Assembly: GCA_035048485.1 (NCBI GenBank)
Contig: CM068587.1
Coordinates: 46,003,496 to 46,067,495 of the forward strand
Source of the DNA: Pteria penguin
Lineage: Eukaryota; Mollusca; Bivalvia; Pterioida; Pteriidae
Length of the DNA: 64,000 nt
Direction: 5' to 3'
A model generated the notes under the pieces. It had not been told where the DNA came from and did not search any database. It saw only the letters and a program-made list of their open reading frames with translations. Made by a program: the position numbers and the translations under genes. Shown here in pieces: positions 26,863-38,528 of this stretch (position 1 is the stretch's first letter; each line of letters opens with the position of its first letter).

Positions 26863-29800
26863 TTAGGAAACCATATTGATACAATATAACCACCATGTCA
26901 GCTATATTTCTCCTTAATCTTTATGCAATCTTGCTCATCTTCACTACGATAATGTTCTCAAGATACCTAACTTATGAAATGACATGACAGCCGTTTTGAA
27001 AACCGTAAAAAAGGATTTTATATTCTGTGACGATTTAAAGAAATTTCAGCGATTTTATTCACTAACGATGAATATAATTCTGGAAATGTTATTAAGAAGT
27101 TTCACGCGGCAGCCAACTTGAACATTTTACGGGATTTACCCTCTCAAAATGCAAGTGGGCGATCCATTATTGACGCAAAAGGAAACATATACATATACAC
27201 TGAACATTTTATTAAAACCCTAAGCATGAGTTTGCATGGTGACCCTTTCTCTCCCCTTTTATTTTTGGGCGCACTTAACCGAAATCTCGCAGCTTCAGAG
27301 ATATAAAATTTTCAGCGCTTGTTCCGTGTTCATAACCAATTACTACACGCATGTCGGAGCAACTGCTTGGCATGCATTGTGTCAAGAAATTCATTCAATG
27401 AAGTGAAATAAATTCAGTTACCCCACGCCAAACACATAAAGGGTATCAGATTTGAACCCAAGGTGGCCGTTTGATAACTGGTCTGGATATGACACTCTGA
27501 TGCCAGCGAGAAACACTTATCAAATAACATTCATGTCTTAAAGTTCAAATGTAATTGTTTATTATTAAACTTGTTACTGTGAGGAATGTTTATGTTTTGT
27601 TTATTGCGCTGCAAATGTTATGACTGTCGTGATGACACCTGTTTTGCGAAGATTTGACAGGTGTGTCGTACATGCCACCGTTTTGTGTGACATGAAGACA
27701 CAGGTGGAATTCGAACCCAGGAGATGCGTGGCCGAAAAATGATTTTGTTACCGTAACGCACGTCGACTTTATATTATATTACATCTTATTGCTGTACAGA
27801 GTTTCCCATGTAAATAGGCATCTGACGTCATACCATTGTGTCGTCATACAATTCTATATTATTTTCCGTAATTTTACATCAATTTCCATAGAACTGGTTG
27901 ATGTTACAATGGTTCGACGTGAGATACCTGCTGATACGGGAAATAACTCTGTATAACGAAAAGAGTCAATAAAACGTTGATTTAAAATTAACTAAAGGGT
28001 GTACAGAGATTTATATTGGTTCAAAAATACATGTATTGTTTTCAAAGATTTTCAAAAATCACACTCTTTATAGAAACAGAAATGCAAAGATAAAATCAAA
28101 TGTTATTGAATATTCAGGAGCAATATCGCAAAACTTGGAAAACAACATATTTACATATAGACAGAATGTATACCTAGAATCCTTCTGTTGAAGAGTTTGG
28201 GATAGTATTCACAATACCCTCATTATCCCTAGAAACTGAAATTGTGTAATTTATATATGCCAATTTGGTTTTTTTTCCTTCACACTTATTTAACCCCCCA
28301 CCCCCCACCCCAAGTGAAAACGGAAAATTTCGCGAATGCAGAATCAGTCTCGTATTTGGTCTGAGATTTGACAATGTTCTTCAAAAGACGCACGGTGATA
28401 ATCCATCACTCTTCCCATCCCCTCTTGACCACATTTTCACATCTTCATTACATTCTATTTGAAAAAGCTAAATCATTCACGAAGCAAATGAAAACTCAAT
28501 AATAAAAACAAATCCCGTGAATTGACATGAAAAGTGTACATCAATAAAAAGTGTCAACACATTAAAACCGCAACTCCGTAACTTCTTAAACCACAAGAAT
28601 AATGTATACAAACCATAGATAAAAATCAATTTGTTATCTGAATTTCCATACTCTAAAATCCTATATAGATGCATCCTCACCTGGACGTGTTAATTCCATT
28701 CAAAGCGGCAACGTAAAGAAATTCTCACGAATCACCAGCCAGCGCAAAGTAAATAAAACTTCCCTAATAATGGGAAATCTTGAATACATTGCCCGTGAGA
28801 AAAGTCTACCTTTGATGGCTGATACAGAAATAAGTATTGGGAAACTTCACTTTCTCGGTGTGCCGTGCGCTTGACACTCGTTCACATGGATTCATGCAAA
28901 TCAGTTTGAAATTTCAGGTATTCAATGGATCATATCACTCATTATGAAAAGTATCGTAGTGCCTTTTCATATATAGGGACATTATACTGTGTTAAATTCC
29001 TTTTCTATATTGGAAATGTATGCTATATCAGATGTAGTGATAAGTTAAATTTATTGATATTCTTGAATCTAAACCGTCGACTCTCAACAATACACCAAGT
29101 CGGTTAAAGAATTTTGCAACGAACACTTTCATTTAAAGTTTCATTGATAGCATCTAATCCGAAATAAAAAATAATTCATGATGGTTTCCTCGTGAAACTT
29201 GATTTTAAATTATTATTACAGAATTTCACAACGAATAAATTCGCTTTTAAACTTCCCATGATATGATCTAATTCGAGAGGGAACACATAATTCTGAAAGA
29301 TTTTATCGCAAACCACCCATACTTGAATAAATTCCACATATAAAGAGATTCATTCATTTCATTTTCATTTTTCAAAGCGAGTTATCTCGCTTTGTATTGA
29401 GGTCACATATCTTAATTGAGACACTTATATGCAATCTATTGTACTTTCGGATGCAGTTCTTTACCAAAACAACACTGCGTAGAATTTCTTTTACGGCAGG
29501 GGGACATTGTGACATGTCATTTCATACAAGTGTCGTTTGTGTAGTAAAGAGATAGGGTATAATACCTTAATGGTGTTATTTCCATTAAATTGTCAAGCGA
29601 GGCATCTTACTGAATGCAACTGCATAAACCCGAGACGGGATCAAATGATTAATGAACTTGCTATTTACAACGAATGCATAATTCATGTACACATTACTCA
29701 GGCGGGTAACCATGTGTATATAGATCATACCTATAGGGTGCTGCTTACTAACTTCAAAAATCTGTTTAAAAAACTGCTAATTTTTTAGCCTAGACATAAA

Positions 29801-30099
29801 TCTATTTCCATCAAGTACATGTGTTAAGGCAAAAAGTCGTCATCACTCACTGATGCCAGTTTCAGAAACACAAATACGGTATTGTAAATCTTATTTGTTT
29901 TCTATACATCTTTTTGCAAAATACTTTATATAAAAATATGACCTACTGACCTGATTTTCTTTTACTATATACATGTATATTTCTCGGTCAAATAAGACGT
30001 TTTAACTATTTGTGCAGGGGAAAAATGCATGCTGAATAAACAAGACCTGTGTGAGGCACCTTGATTGGCTTGCAACTCGTCTCATTACAAGGAAACTGA

Positions 30100-30195
30100 A
30101 GTAACCAGCGTAGTGGCCAAACTCGAGAATCGAACCAGGATCGTCTGTGCGGCAAGCCAGGCACTTCACCACTACAACAAACCCAACCCCTACCA
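30100..30195 (-). repeat. tRNA-derived SINE head
   Basis: On the minus strand: TTTGTTGTAGTGGTGAAGTG as a box-A-like block and then ATCCTGGTTCGATTCTCG as box B. No cloverleaf closes, so this is a SINE relic and not a tRNA gene. Confidence 0.55.
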
Positions 30196-30994
30196 GTTTT
30201 GTGTCAGCACTATTACTTGATAATAGTATTCACAGAAACCAATACTATCACTAATCTAATGTAAACTTCATCGCACGATATCCCAAATATATTTGTGTTG
30301 GGGTTTTTTTCTTCACTTTTTCATAAACGTAGATGAGGTTTTTTTTCTCCAAGGAAACTGAATTTCTGCTAAAAATATATTATGCCATTAGTTTGATATA
30401 TGTTTTTTCAATAAGAAATGAGCCAAAATCACAAACGGTCTGTAAATCGTTATTATCTCCGTTTCACATATACGTTACAGTTTATTAGTACATGTACAAG
30501 TTAAAAAAAAACCCGAAGTTGAAATTATTTGAATGAAGAACTGTATTCGTCCTTCACACAATCGTCGCATGCGTAGGAGAGTTGACTCATAGATGAGTTG
30601 TATTCAGAATCAATTACTATCGTAAACGCGTCATGAGAATATTCGGATTGTGATGAATACATAATATGCTTTTCTATCACAGCACCGCGAATATGTCATT
30701 GGGCAATCTGAAAACCGAAATATTTTAATAGAATTCTTACTTTGTATTAACACATCGAAATTCGAACACTCTTTTTAAGCGCGATCATTATGGGTTCAGA
30801 GCGCAATGTCTAGGTATTGGTGCTTAGCCCCTAACCCCTCACTCACTCTTGTTCCTTTCCTTTTTTGTCCGTCTCCTTAAAAACACGGACAAAGGAAAGG
30901 GCCAAGAATGAGGGATTAGGGGGGCTAAACAGCGATACCTTGACCCCGTGGTTCTGAGCATTGCTCAGATACAACATTCTACAATGTGGCCTAC

Positions 30995-31789
30995 CTGATT
31001 CTTCGTCTTCTTCAAGTACCCCGTCCTCCGACACATTTTCTCCGATACAAGGATCCAGGTTTTCATTACTTCCATATCCTCCCGCGTCCTCCTCCTCGTC
31101 CTCCACTACACCATTACTCTCCGGATTTACGGAGGACACATCCCCGACACTGGGGACTATATAATCCGTATCCGAACTTTCCTCTTTGTAGTAATAATTC
31201 TCCCCCTCCTGCGTGTCCGTGGGCACCAAATCGGGAGTAGGCACTACTGCTACTGGTTTTGCAGTTGCTATGGTAATACCTTGATCGGGGTAATCCTGAA
31301 GTATTCCGTTGTGTTCCTCCGCCCATGTTCCATGATATACTTCAGCAAGTGGCTGGTTTCGCTCCTGAAATTCGTTTGGATTGTTTGAATGAAAAACGTT
31401 AAGATGCCCCTCGTCAGTGTCTAATGCAGGGTAGTGTATGAAAGAGTCCTGTTCGAAAGGAGGGGGAGTGTGCACAATGCTACGCCTCAGTACAGTTGGG
31501 TCGATATCGATATATTTTTCTGGGAATGCACGTTCTTCTTCCTGGTACTTTTCTTGCAAATGGATTCGTCCATCATCCGGATAATTTTGATAAGGGATTC
31601 CTCGTTCCTGATCCGGGTAATTTTCAGGGATTATTGTGCGACGAAGGTAGTATTCTGGTGGTTGTGGCGGCGGTGGAGGGATTGATGGTGGCTGTGGGCC
31701 TCGACGAAGGAAGAATAATATTTCATCTTTCTGTTTACCCCATTGTTGGAGAAGTTTGTACAGATTCTCTCGCCCATCTAACAACTGAT
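30995..31789 (-). CDS. ASPP exon: end of RA-like domain plus long disordered region
   Basis: A 795-bp exon with phase 1 on both sides, after the acceptor TTTTATTGTAG and before a donor CAG|GTAGGC. With the previous exon's last base it reads DQLLDGRENLYKLLQQWGKQ and then KDEILFFLRR. This matches the end of the vertebrate ASPP N-terminal ubiquitin-like domain (about HLQKWG-RREEV-FFLRHE). The remaining roughly 230 residues are low-complexity: PPSIPPPPPQPPEYY, then imperfect 12-residue repeats (ENYPDQERGIP, QNYPDDGRIHL, EKYQEEERAFP), then acidic runs ending VLEEDEESG. Vertebrate ASPPs have only a few tens of residues between this domain and the coiled coil, so this is a lineage-specific expansion. 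A second possible donor, AAG|GTATCG after 30939, would extend the exon by 56 bases and give phase 0. The apparent start codon sometimes assigned at 31784 is TTG within the exon and not a true start. Confidence 0.9.
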
Positions 31790-32884
31790 CTACAATAAAA
31801 TTAATAAAATATTTAAACTATACACGAAACAGTTAATTAGTGTTACATTTTTGGAGCTTTTTATTGATTTATTTCTAAAATATCTCTTTATTTATTCATT
31901 CATATATTTATTTATCTATTTATTTATTTAGATCTACGTGTTATTTATTTATATTACTATTTTTTTTTTCGTTTCATAGAGCTTAACACCAGACTAGGAT
32001 AATTTATATGAAAGCCCATGTTTAGTGATAAAGGAAACACGAAGTCCCAAACACATTCCCTCACCTTCAGCAAATTTTCTGACACACCTTCCCATACAAT
32101 ATGCCCCGGGATAGAACCCTGGCTTCAAGATGAGAAACTACCACAAGAGCCAGGGAATCCGATCAGGGAACAAACTCCAGACGTGACGGAGTCTGAAATA
32201 TTGTTGACAGGAAAACAACAACAATTTTCAAAACTTTTTTGTTTTTGCATGAAGACCTATTAGATCTATCGAATTTGCAAAATTAGTCCGCCATAAATTG
32301 CAGATAAAATGCAGACCGTGACGCAAGCAATAAACTACCTGAAAAGATGCTAATAAAACTGGGATAAAAATCTACGTTAAGGCTGTGTTCATTTACGTCA
32401 ACTCGAGACAGAAATATACCTTAAGAACAAAATCTACATTGTATGTTCATCATTTATTTAATTCTCTTGTGTGATTTATCTTACATCAGTGCTCCATCGA
32501 GCGATTGATTGCGTTTGGACTGGGTCGATATCGCCATCTAAATCGTTGATCCCATAAAACCTATTATTTCAGGCAGTGAATAGAAAATTATGGACTGCAT
32601 CTTGGCAGAATCGCTCGAAACACTACTTGTGTGAATTTCGGGTAAATGATGCTTAAAATTACGTTTTACTACACTGTAATTTGGTTAAAGTGTAGCGCAA
32701 ATTGCTACACAAAAAAGTGTGTAGTCAAGTAGGTTGAACTTAAGGAGGGGGAATTAAGCCGAGTAGCCACCAAAGGCGAAACTTGTGGAAAACAAGAGTG
32801 GTGCTTGTGACAGGTACAACCCTTCTGACAGAGAAAATTGGAATTTGATCGTCAACTTGAACAACTTCCACTTTGGAGGCGATG

Positions 32885-33010
32885 CATAGGCGGATTTTTT
32901 GGCAACATGTTTACAAGTAAAAATCCAGATTTTGCACCAAAAATGGCTGAAAAGTTTGGCTAATACACATGTGGCCCCCCCTTTTTTCATAAATCCTGGA
33001 TCCGCCTCTG
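32885..33010. repeat. MITE-like element, family A, with 5-bp target duplication
   Basis: About 126 bp, running from CATAGGCGGATTTTTTGGC to ATCCTGGATCCGCCTCTG. It is flanked by exact CGATG on both sides (32880-32884 and 33011-33015), fitting a 5-bp target-site duplication. The interior contains AAAATCCAGATTTTGCACCA and AAAATGGCTGAAAAG, shared with the 35320 and 41453 copies. Confidence 0.8.
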
Positions 33011-35312
33011 CGATGTCTAAATACTTGGTCGTAGTGACGATTTTAGAAATTTGAATGAGTCCATTTCAGAAAAGAAAACGACCATGATAACAAAATTAAA
33101 ATTTCTTCAACTACATATAGTTGCAATGTTCTGATTCTGCATTTAACCCCTACCCACCAATTTCAAATTGAAAATTTAAACCATGACATACATTCACCTA
33201 TAACGCGAATCTGTTGGTTCTGTCATATGTAATATAGATAATTTGTTTGGTCAATTATCATATTTATTATGGTTCGTTTACTTAAAACAAGTAAAAGATC
33301 ATGTGACACTCCGTCAAAATGTCCTCGATTCGAGACAACTATTCCTCTGAAGTTCAGATGAAAAAGATAACTAGCTGTGTTGGTCGAGTCTGTTTCATAA
33401 GTTAAAAAATCTTGAGCTTTTATGACCTGTGATGTCATTTCATAAGAAAAGGGAGACCACAGATTAAATAAATAGAGAAACTTCTTAAGTATTATTCAAA
33501 AATTTTAACACCTAATAAACATGCCTTTTAGTTTCCTATGATATAAGACGAAAACATCAGAGAAATCGTTCTATGCAAAGGAAACTTTGATGTAGATATT
33601 TGACAACGTCAAAAATACTTAGCCTAGATGTTTTAAAATACATAAATCATTGCCGAAAAAATATGGCATGTGCTTGTGAAATTTACATTTCCGTAAGCAA
33701 TTAAAAAAAGGTTTAAAACCTGCACGATAGTGACGCCATGATTTATTTGAAATATTACTCCGAGGGACACAAAACCTCCGTTAAGGAAACTGAAAACATG
33801 CATTTCAATAACCAAGGCTACGCTGTAAGCCATAACAAATATGTCGTTATCTTTTACTGTGCAAATATATCTCATTTATATCAAATGCAGTCGATTACAC
33901 GCGTCAACTTTCGTTAGTATAAATATTTACAATTCGTGTGCAGTAGGGGGTAAACATGTAGGGGAAAGGTAACATTAATCTAATTTCAATTACATGTGGA
34001 ATTCCTTTCTAAATACGTACAGAGAAAGAATTTCTGGGTGATAGATAAAACATCGTCGCTGCATTCCTTTATTAAAATTAGATCTGTAATCCTACATACA
34101 ATAAGGTATAATCAGTTATAACAGGAATAGGACATTTTTTTCTCCTTCGTATCGGATGCATTCTGAAATATTCTTATGGCTAAATCATTGCAAACTTTAT
34201 TTAGCGCTGGTTTGAAAATCCTTTTAATTCAAATTTAGACATTTCAGGAAAATACTTTTTGTGGGAAATCTCCTATTTTTTCTTTCTTTCTTTCTTTCTT
34301 CCCCTTTCTTTCTCTCATTGCTTACACATAATTATGTTAATAGAATGATATTGGAAAATTTTTCATTCAAATTTAAAGGTATAAATATAATCAGCATATT
34401 TCATTTTCCACTCTTCTTCAGAGAATGACAAAAAAATGTACGCTGAATCAGCGTTATATATAAGGCTTGTATCTTTCTACACTATAGAAAGAATGCCTTC
34501 AATGTTTGCTTGTTTATCTGTTTAGCGGTTTTACGTCATGCTCGTGGTATTTATTTTTATCTCCTAAACTTAAGGGATGCAAAATTAGACTTATTCTTCA
34601 AATAAATCAGAAATTAAGAGGCACTTTTAAATATTATGGACGTTGCTTGTATGTTTAGTTTGAAATGTCAAATGTCACGTCCACATCGAAAAGTGGATGC
34701 ATATAATGTACTGTCCCGTCAAGTAAACGCAGTAGACCTCTCAATGCCAATTCTGAAACTTAGATGTTAGCTATATTTTCAAAAACATAAGCAATTGAAA
34801 TATATCCAGTGGATATTGAACGGTCAACACAAGATCTTCCGGTCTCTACGGGTTATTCTACTGGCTATACTACAATGACAACAGCGTTGGTTTCGTGTTT
34901 TACGTCGTATTGATATTACTTTGCTTATATAGTGAAGGAATCTACCAGTAGCATTCCATGAACAGTTCGTCATGGGGCTTCGTTTTTACAGTATCGTCCT
35001 AAAACAGGACAATCAGGAGCTGCCAATGGAACTCGATCACGGGGCCTTGGGTTCTAGGTTTGATCCACGCACACTACAGAATGAGCTAGATCGGTTATAA
35101 TATGATATCATTAAGTCATGTAAAAGGTATAAGGGTTAATATAACCGCTGAGGGGAGCATAAGGTGGTTTGTGTCCCTTTTTTGACATTTTTTTGACGAA
35201 TTGACCTACATTAATAGTATTCACGAAAACGTGTTCACGCTCCCCACTTTTTCATTTTTAATACTTTGAAATGTTGTACCCCTTTCGTCACTTTTCTTTA
35301 CCCAGCTACGCC

Positions 35313-35424
35313 ACTGAACGTAAAATCCAGATTTGGCACCAAAAATGGCTGAGTAATTTGGCTTATATATGTAGCGCCCCCCCCCCCCTTTCCCCCCTTT
35401 TCGGAAATCCTGGTTCCCCCACTG
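35313..35424. repeat. MITE-like element, family A, partial copy
   Basis: Has the AAAATCCAGATTTGGCACCA and AAATGGCTGAGTAATTTGGC core, a C13-rich run, and the right end TCGGAAATCCTGGTTCCC-CCACTG. The normal left end is missing; the preceding AGCTACGCCACTGA looks like another element's end, suggesting a nested or rearranged insertion. Confidence 0.65.
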
Positions 35425-37179
35425 TATATAACTTTTTATTAATACATTTACGAGAAATATCCTATAATAGGTATAACATTTTGATTACTATTAGACACAA
35501 GGCTAATTATCAATATACATTATGAGGAACCTGATGTATCTTCAGATCCCGAGGGAAATTACTGATAATTGGTATACACACTCTGTTGGTCCCTCCTACA
35601 TGCTACGTCTCGGTTCACTGGGTTGACGTCAAGGTTTGAACATGTTTAGGTTAAACATATTTTATTTGCAAAAATGAAATGGGACTGGGCTAAAGTTTCA
35701 CAACATTTTAGAAGTTCTCTTCCTACAGAGTGTGTTTGTGCCCCCTTTTTGACGCAACAGAATTGACCTACACTAATTGTATACACAACGTGTTCACGGC
35801 CATTTTTTTTCTGACAATGTCATGATGGGCAATGTATATATAAATATGTAAGCATGCATGAACATTGAACAAAGTTTTCAGGAGAAAGCGAGAGAGTGTG
35901 TGTTTTAAATCTCTACGTAACGAATCTTAATGAATCCTTAATGTAACTTTGAGCGGCCATCAAAATTCTTCATTTTTCTCATCTAATAAATCCAGAACTC
36001 CGAATAAAGAGTGCAGTGTATCAAGGAACGCATATGTCGTCTGTAACATGACGAAAAAAGAGGCCAGACAGAAGTTATGACAGACAGATCTCCAAGAGCC
36101 CCACTGCTTCGAATGTGACTATAAAACGACCTGGTTATATATGTGTGCCGTAAGTAGTAAATCGCAGTAAGTATTGTAGCTTAGACTTTTCCCCACGAAT
36201 TTCACACACAGACATACATACAAACAATCGCGATGGTGTTAATATTTTTTGCATTTATGAAAAGTCCTTTCATTCTCATATTATGTTTGGGTTTCACATT
36301 GTGTTTAATTGATTATTTTGACACGGGGCGTCGATTTTCACAGGACATGCCTAGACACTGGTGAGGTTTGAACTTATGACCTTCTTGTCCTTATTAAAAT
36401 ATAATACCTTCTTAACTCGGTTACTCATAGTATGTATGCAAGAGAGCTAGGCGAGATAACTCTAATATCTTAAATGGAATATTGATCTAGTTATCGTTCA
36501 TGATAAAGGAATCTAGTAACGAAAGATATGACATCAAATCCTTGACATTGTGAAGAAGGAGATTGATTAATGATAAAAAAAAAATGAGAAGAAAATTAAA
36601 AAACCTCAATTTCGAGATATTGACGAATATTGTACGTTTAGCGAGTTTATTCTGATGACTTATTTTAGTCCTCGAAAAGAAAAAAAAGGTCGAAATCTGT
36701 CATCACATTTTGCTGTTTTAGTTACAGACATAGTTTCCCGAGGAGTATCTTTTTACCTAGAAATATTAAATTTCGCTCAACGAAACTTCTCGTAATCAGC
36801 TTAAAAGATAAAAGATGTCAGAATTTCAATAAACAAAATATATTACGACTCTGAATGTCAGTCGTATGATAAATTTCTGCCGAACATTAATTTGTGACGT
36901 GTAAATATCAATTTTTTAAGACATGCTCATCTCATCCAGACGCACTGACCCCGTTCTACATTTACATCGTTTATTGGCTAGTGCTGCTTTGTCAAAGTCA
37001 AGACGACGCAAATTCGTTCACTTCGTGTCCTCTGTAACCGATTACGCTAATGGTCGGACACAAAATTTTCCCTGAGACTAGAACCTGATGATCGAGATGG
37101 CTAAAGCTAACACTCACAGTATCCTCTCACCTCTACCAAAGGCGGGATAAGTTGAAAGGTCAGCTGATGTATTGCAAAG

Positions 37180-37430
37180 TTATTTCTCCGATTTGGGCGA
37201 CGCAGTTCAGTCGATATCGAATTTGGTCAAGAGGCCGTGGGCTCGAATCCTGCGGGCGGCTGCTCGTTGGTTTCCTGAGATACTGAAAACCGAAGTCCCG
37301 AGTCACAGTGGACATCGGCGATTCGTAGGCTCGTCACATAGGTCTAGATGTTTGTGCAAATGCACCAGGCAGATGCTGTCACCATATAAAAAAAAATAAA
37401 TTTGGCGTGACGCGAAACAGACAAACAAAT
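37180..37430 (+). repeat. tRNA-derived SINE with conserved body
   Basis: Head: TGGGCGACGCAGTTCAGTCG (box-A-like) and GTGGGCTCGAATCCTGC (box-B-like). Body: CCGAGTCACAGTGGACATCG and CACCAGGCAGATGCTGTCAC, which match the reverse complement of the bodies at 41021 and 42411. It ends in an A-rich, GACGCGAAACAGACAAACAA tail. Confidence 0.75.
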
Positions 37431-37860
37431 CTTCGACTAAATATACTTCGTTTATTCGAACATTTTTAATAAAAACACAAAACAACAAAAATACTCCCCT
37501 AAGAAATAAAACAAAAACAAAAACAAAAATTAAAAACAAAAATAAACCAAAACTAAAACAAAAACCAATTATGTATCCCTACCCGACTCGTTGCTATTTT
37601 GGTGTTTTCAGTTATCGTCTAGAAAAGGCGAAAACGTCAAAATACATGTAGCAACAAGTCGGTAGGGTATGGCACTGTAGTTGGAGACTTGAAGATTCAG
37701 TTTATATTTGATCTTGGCCACTGTGATGAGCACAATTTGTCTTTATATGAAAGTAATCACAAATGTCGAAGTCACACGAGCTGTGGAGGTTTAAAACAAC
37801 AAGAGTTGGCAGATGACAACAGAACTCGCCGGTGGCAACCAAACAACAAAAGTTTTTGTA

Positions 37861-38245
37861 AGTAGGTCAATCTTCAAGGTCAATGTCAAACGTAAATGTT
37901 TTTGATACGTAATGAAAGGTCTTGTCACAATGAATACACACATGAAATAATTGAGCCGACGCTCTCTCTCTCTCACTCCCTCCCTCCCCCCCCCCCTCTC
38001 TCTCTCCCTCCCCCCCCCTCTCTCTCTCTCCCTCCCCCCTCTCTCTCTCTCTCCCTCCCCCCCTCTCTCTCTCTCACTCCCTCCCCCCTCTCTCTCTCTC
38101 TCAAACTGTTCACAAGTAATGAACAAGATTAAAGTGTTTTAAAAGTAGGTCAGACTTCAAGGTCAAGATCACAAAGTCAAAAAGTTTGGTACCAAATGAA
38201 AGGTCTTGACACAAGGAATACACATGTTAACTATTAAAACCCTGT
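37861..38245. repeat. diverged direct repeat flanking a pyrimidine-rich microsatellite
   Basis: AGTAGGTCAATCTTCAAGGT near 37861 and AGTAGGTCAGACTTCAAGGT near 38145 begin two diverged copies of one unit; both continue to AATGAAAGGTCTTG-CACAA. Between them, 37963-38103 is a CT/CCC-rich tract of alternating (CT)n and C5-C11 runs. Open frames on either strand across the tract are low-complexity shadows. Confidence 0.85.
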
Positions 38246-38380
38246 CTCTAAAGGTTCTTAAGTTAGGTTAGGGTTTTTTGTCTACGGACGACAAGAACAA
38301 CAAGGACGACGACGACGCCGGGGGTATGACAATAGCTCTCCGGATATCCATCCAGGCGAGCTGAAAATGAAGAGACTTAC

Positions 38381-38528
38381 CTTGACCTTTATAAACATAA
38401 GTCAAATGTGCAGTTTCGTATCCAGGGTGCTGTACACATAGCGCGACCTCTTGGCAAGTAGTTTCCTGGGTAACTGGGACATTCACGTGGTTTCCTGAGC
38501 CATCATCTAAAAATACCTTTAGCGTTAC
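38381..38528 (-). CDS. ASPP exon: N-terminal ubiquitin-like/RA-type domain
   Basis: A 148-bp exon with acceptor TTATCATTGCAG before 38528 and donor AAG|GTAAGT after 38381, both good. Entry is phase 0 and exit phase 1, which fits the next exon at 31789 exactly. The peptide begins VTLKVFLDDGSGNHVNVP and continues VTQETTCQEVALC and HLTYVYKGQ. Vertebrate ASPP proteins begin with (L/T)V(F/Y)LSNNEQ--TEVP(V/I)TPET-CRDVV-(F/L)C, so the beta-hairpin and first helix of the domain are both recognisable. In ASPP2 this domain binds Ras and mediates junctional localisation; whether that holds here is inferred. The natural start is not in this exon. Confidence 0.93.

Larger units (their letters stand above)
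1957..30994 (-). other. 29-kb intron or intron set of the ASPP gene
   Basis: Lies between the disordered-region exon (phase 1 exit) and the coiled-coil exon (phase 0 entry). The phases do not match, so at least one small exon or another donor is needed. Beyond the entries listed separately, 6783-10317 shows only AT-rich DNA plus C runs of 16 at 9500-9515 and 21 at 9684-9704. The stretch 10706-17599 holds a GA microsatellite and G-rich runs near 14198-14210 and 14274-14287. The stretch 21301-30100 holds scattered tRNA-like fragments (near 27435-27500 and 27690-27740) and nothing else recognised. No reverse transcriptase or transposase is visible. Confidence 0.6.
31790..38380 (-). other. 6.6-kb ASPP intron
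   Basis: Starts with donor GTAAGT at 38380 and ends TTTTATTGTAG at 31790; phase 1. It contains T/A-rich tetranucleotide tracts near 31870-31935, a TTTC run near 34281-34302, family A copies, a SINE and a CT-rich tract. The stretches 33440-35310 and 35430-37170 show nothing I can assign. Confidence 0.8.

Noticed and set aside
37791..38142. Ser/Leu/Pro and Arg/Glu/Gly-rich open frames
   Set aside because: Translations of a CT-rich microsatellite on both strands.
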